A DNA stretch of 64,000 bases, taken from the NCBI GenBank assembly GCA_947446865.1, contig CANFHX010000006.1, forward strand, positions 1-64,000, read 5' to 3'. Origin of the DNA: Flavobacteriaceae bacterium (GTDB taxonomy: Bacteria > Bacteroidota > Bacteroidia > Flavobacteriales > Flavobacteriaceae). The notes below the pieces were generated by a model. The model was not told the origin of the DNA, did no database searches, and worked only from the letters and a program-made list of their open reading frames with translations. The translations under genes and the position numbers were made by a program. Below are positions 62,608 to 64,000 of this stretch, piece by piece; positions within the stretch are counted from its first letter, which is position 1; every line of letters starts with the position of its first letter.

Positions 62608-63951
62608 ATGCAACTAACCGAATTAAACGCTATTTCTCCTATTGATGGAAGATATAGAAGCAAAACCGTTTCCTTATCCACCTTTTTTTCAGAAGAAGCA
62701 CTAATTAAATATAGAGTTTTAGTAGAAGTAGAATATTTTATTGCGCTTTGCGAAGCCGATTTACCACAACTTAAAGGTGTAAACAAATCTGTTTTTGAGG
62801 ATTTACGTAAAATTTACACCAATTTTTCTACCGAAGATGCTCTTTGGATAAAAGAAACGGAAAAAACTACCAACCACGATGTGAAAGCGGTTGAATATTT
62901 CATCAAAACTAAATTTGAAGCCTTAGATTTAGACCAATATAAAGAGTTCATCCACTTCGGATTGACTTCTCAGGACATCAATAATACAGCAATTCCGCTT
63001 TCTACCAAAGAGGCTTTTGAAAAAGTATATTTACCCGGATTGATTTCGGTTATTGCTAAGTTAAAAGAATTAGCCATTGAGTGGAAAGACATTCCGATGC
63101 TTGCTAGAACCCATGGGCAACCCGCCTCTCCAACTCGTTTAGGGAAAGAAATTTTGGTTTTTGTGGAACGTCTAGAAGAGCAAATGCGTTTGTTGTTTAA
63201 CATTCCGTTTGCGGCTAAATTTGGTGGTGCTACCGGAAATTACAATGCCCACCACGTGGCGTATCCAACAACCGATTGGAAGAAATTCGGAACTGATTTT
63301 GTAGAAACTACATTAGGTTTGCATCATTCTTTTCCTACGACACAAATAGAACATTACGATCATTTTGCTGCCTTTTTTGATGCATTAAAAAGAATCAACA
63401 CCATTATAATGGATTTGGATCGTGATATCTGGACGTATGTTTCGATGGATTATTTCAAACAAAAAATCAAAGCAGGTGAAATTGGTTCTTCTGCCATGCC
63501 GCATAAAGTGAACCCAATTGATTTTGAAAATAGTGAAGGAAATTTAGGAATTGCCAATGCCATTTTTGAGCACCTTTCGGCAAAATTACCACTGTCTAGA
63601 TTGCAACGTGATTTAACCGATAGCACCGTTTTAAGAAATATAGGAGTTCCAATGGGACACACCTTAATTGCATTTGAAGCAACCTTAAAAGGGTTGAATA
63701 AATTGGTTTTAAACGAACCAAAATTCGCAGAAGATCTAGAAAAAAATTGGGCCGTTGTTGCTGAAGCGATTCAAACTATATTACGTCGTGAAGGTTATCC
63801 AAATCCGTATGAAGCCTTGAAAGATTTAACCAGAACCAATACGGTCATCAATAAAGAAGCCATTCAAAATTTTATTCAAACTTTAAAAGTTTCCGATGCA
63901 ATAAAAGTGGAATTGATGCAAATTAGTCCAAGTAATTATTTAGGGATTTAA
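62608..63951 (+). CDS. purB: Adenylosuccinate lyase
   Basis: 447 residues. The family signature is GSSAMPHKVNPIDFENSEGN, with the flexible catalytic loop Ser. TSQDINNTA and ARTHGQPASPT carry the substrate residues. It works twice in purine synthesis (SAICAR to AICAR and adenylosuccinate to AMP). The start MQLTELNAISPIDGRY is typical of the E. coli-like group. Confidence 0.95.
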   Translation: MQLTELNAISPIDGRYRSKTVSLSTFFSEEALIKYRVLVEVEYFIALCEADLPQLKGVNKSVFEDLRKIYTNFSTEDALWIKETEKTTNHDVKAVEYFIKTKFEALDLDQYKEFIHFGLTSQDINNTAIPLSTKEAFEKVYLPGLISVIAKLKELAIEWKDIPMLARTHGQPASPTRLGKEILVFVERLEEQMRLLFNIPFAAKFGGATGNYNAHHVAYPTTDWKKFGTDFVETTLGLHHSFPTTQIEHYDHFAAFFDALKRINTIIMDLDRDIWTYVSMDYFKQKIKAGEIGSSAMPHKVNPIDFENSEGNLGIANAIFEHLSAKLPLSRLQRDLTDSTVLRNIGVPMGHTLIAFEATLKGLNKLVLNEPKFAEDLEKNWAVVAEAIQTILRREGYPNPYEALKDLTRTNTVINKEAIQNFIQTLKVSDAIKVELMQISPSNYLGI

Positions 63952-63956
63952 AATTT

Positions 63957-64000
63957 AACCGCAAAGAACGCTAAGGTTTTACGCAAGGTTCGCAAAGATT
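63957..64000. repeat. Word repeat AACCGCAAAGAACGCTAAGG...CGCAAGGTTCGC
   Basis: Third copy of the word at 45709 and 52589, cut by the window end. Confidence 0.65.

Overview
The window is chromosomal DNA of a Flavobacterium-like member of the Bacteroidota. Supporting signs are the AT-rich composition, the lack of obvious Shine-Dalgarno sites, TAnnTTTG-like -7 boxes, a porV-porU-gldJ type IX secretion/gliding block, DUF4290, GSCFA, DUF5522 and DUF5686 proteins, SPASM/GG-peptide genes and abundant word-like intergenic repeats. No rRNA, tRNA, CRISPR array or full insertion sequence was seen.

Layout. (1) 1-5.1 kb is an accessory patch on the minus strand. It holds a large uncharacterised protein whose end overlaps a small membrane protein, a second paralogous membrane protein preceded by a remnant of the large protein's C-terminus, two lipoproteins, and another gene fragment next to a small membrane protein. 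Four copies of a palindromic element separate these genes. I read it as a decayed effector-immunity cassette array; the function is inferred. (2) 5.6-12.7 kb holds DUF493, DUF4290, murA (catalytic Cys replaced by Asp), a TauE/SafE permease, a DUF5686 outer membrane protein, aroQ and a small beta-barrel protein. (3) 12.8-24.5 kb holds pdhA-pdhC, cdd, porU-porV and, divergently, gldJ-murF. (4) 24.5-30.9 kb holds hemL, a LysM glucosaminidase, a PLP-dependent deaminase-like enzyme, two small uncharacterised proteins, hutU and a DUF4136 lipoprotein. (5) 31.4-38.8 kb is a RiPP locus: outer membrane beta-barrel protein, 61-residue GG-leader precursor with a CxxC-bearing core, terminator-like hairpin, radical SAM/SPASM enzyme, an unrecognised helical protein and a C39-peptidase ABC exporter. 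A RelE/ParE-type toxin-antitoxin pair follows. (6) 39.8-44.3 kb holds branched-chain keto acid dehydrogenase genes (fused E1, ilvE, E2). (7) 44.3-60.3 kb is a phenylacetate degradation cluster on the minus strand (paaE, A, B, C, D, G, H, I, J, Z, a likely paaF and a paaY-like gene) with a TetR regulator upstream. A hybrid histidine kinase and a four-helix-bundle protein sit inside it. (8) 60.4-64 kb holds a rhodanese, a GSCFA protein, a TrmH-like methyltransferase and purB.

How they work together. PaaABCDE would epoxidise phenylacetyl-CoA, PaaG isomerise it, PaaZ open the ring, and PaaF/H/J take the product to acetyl-CoA and succinyl-CoA; PaaI and the PaaY-like protein may rescue stalled thioesters. 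No phenylacetate-CoA ligase (paaK) is in the window. In the RiPP locus the radical SAM enzyme would modify the precursor, and the C39 exporter would cut after Gly-Gly and secrete the product.

At least two dispersed non-coding repeat families are present. Family A (about 145 bp, long terminal inverted repeats, four copies) is confined to the first 5.1 kb. Family B (about 95-155 bp, conserved ends around a variable hairpin, six copies) occurs throughout. Shorter word-like repeats fill many gaps and in places are translated into protein linkers and N-termini.
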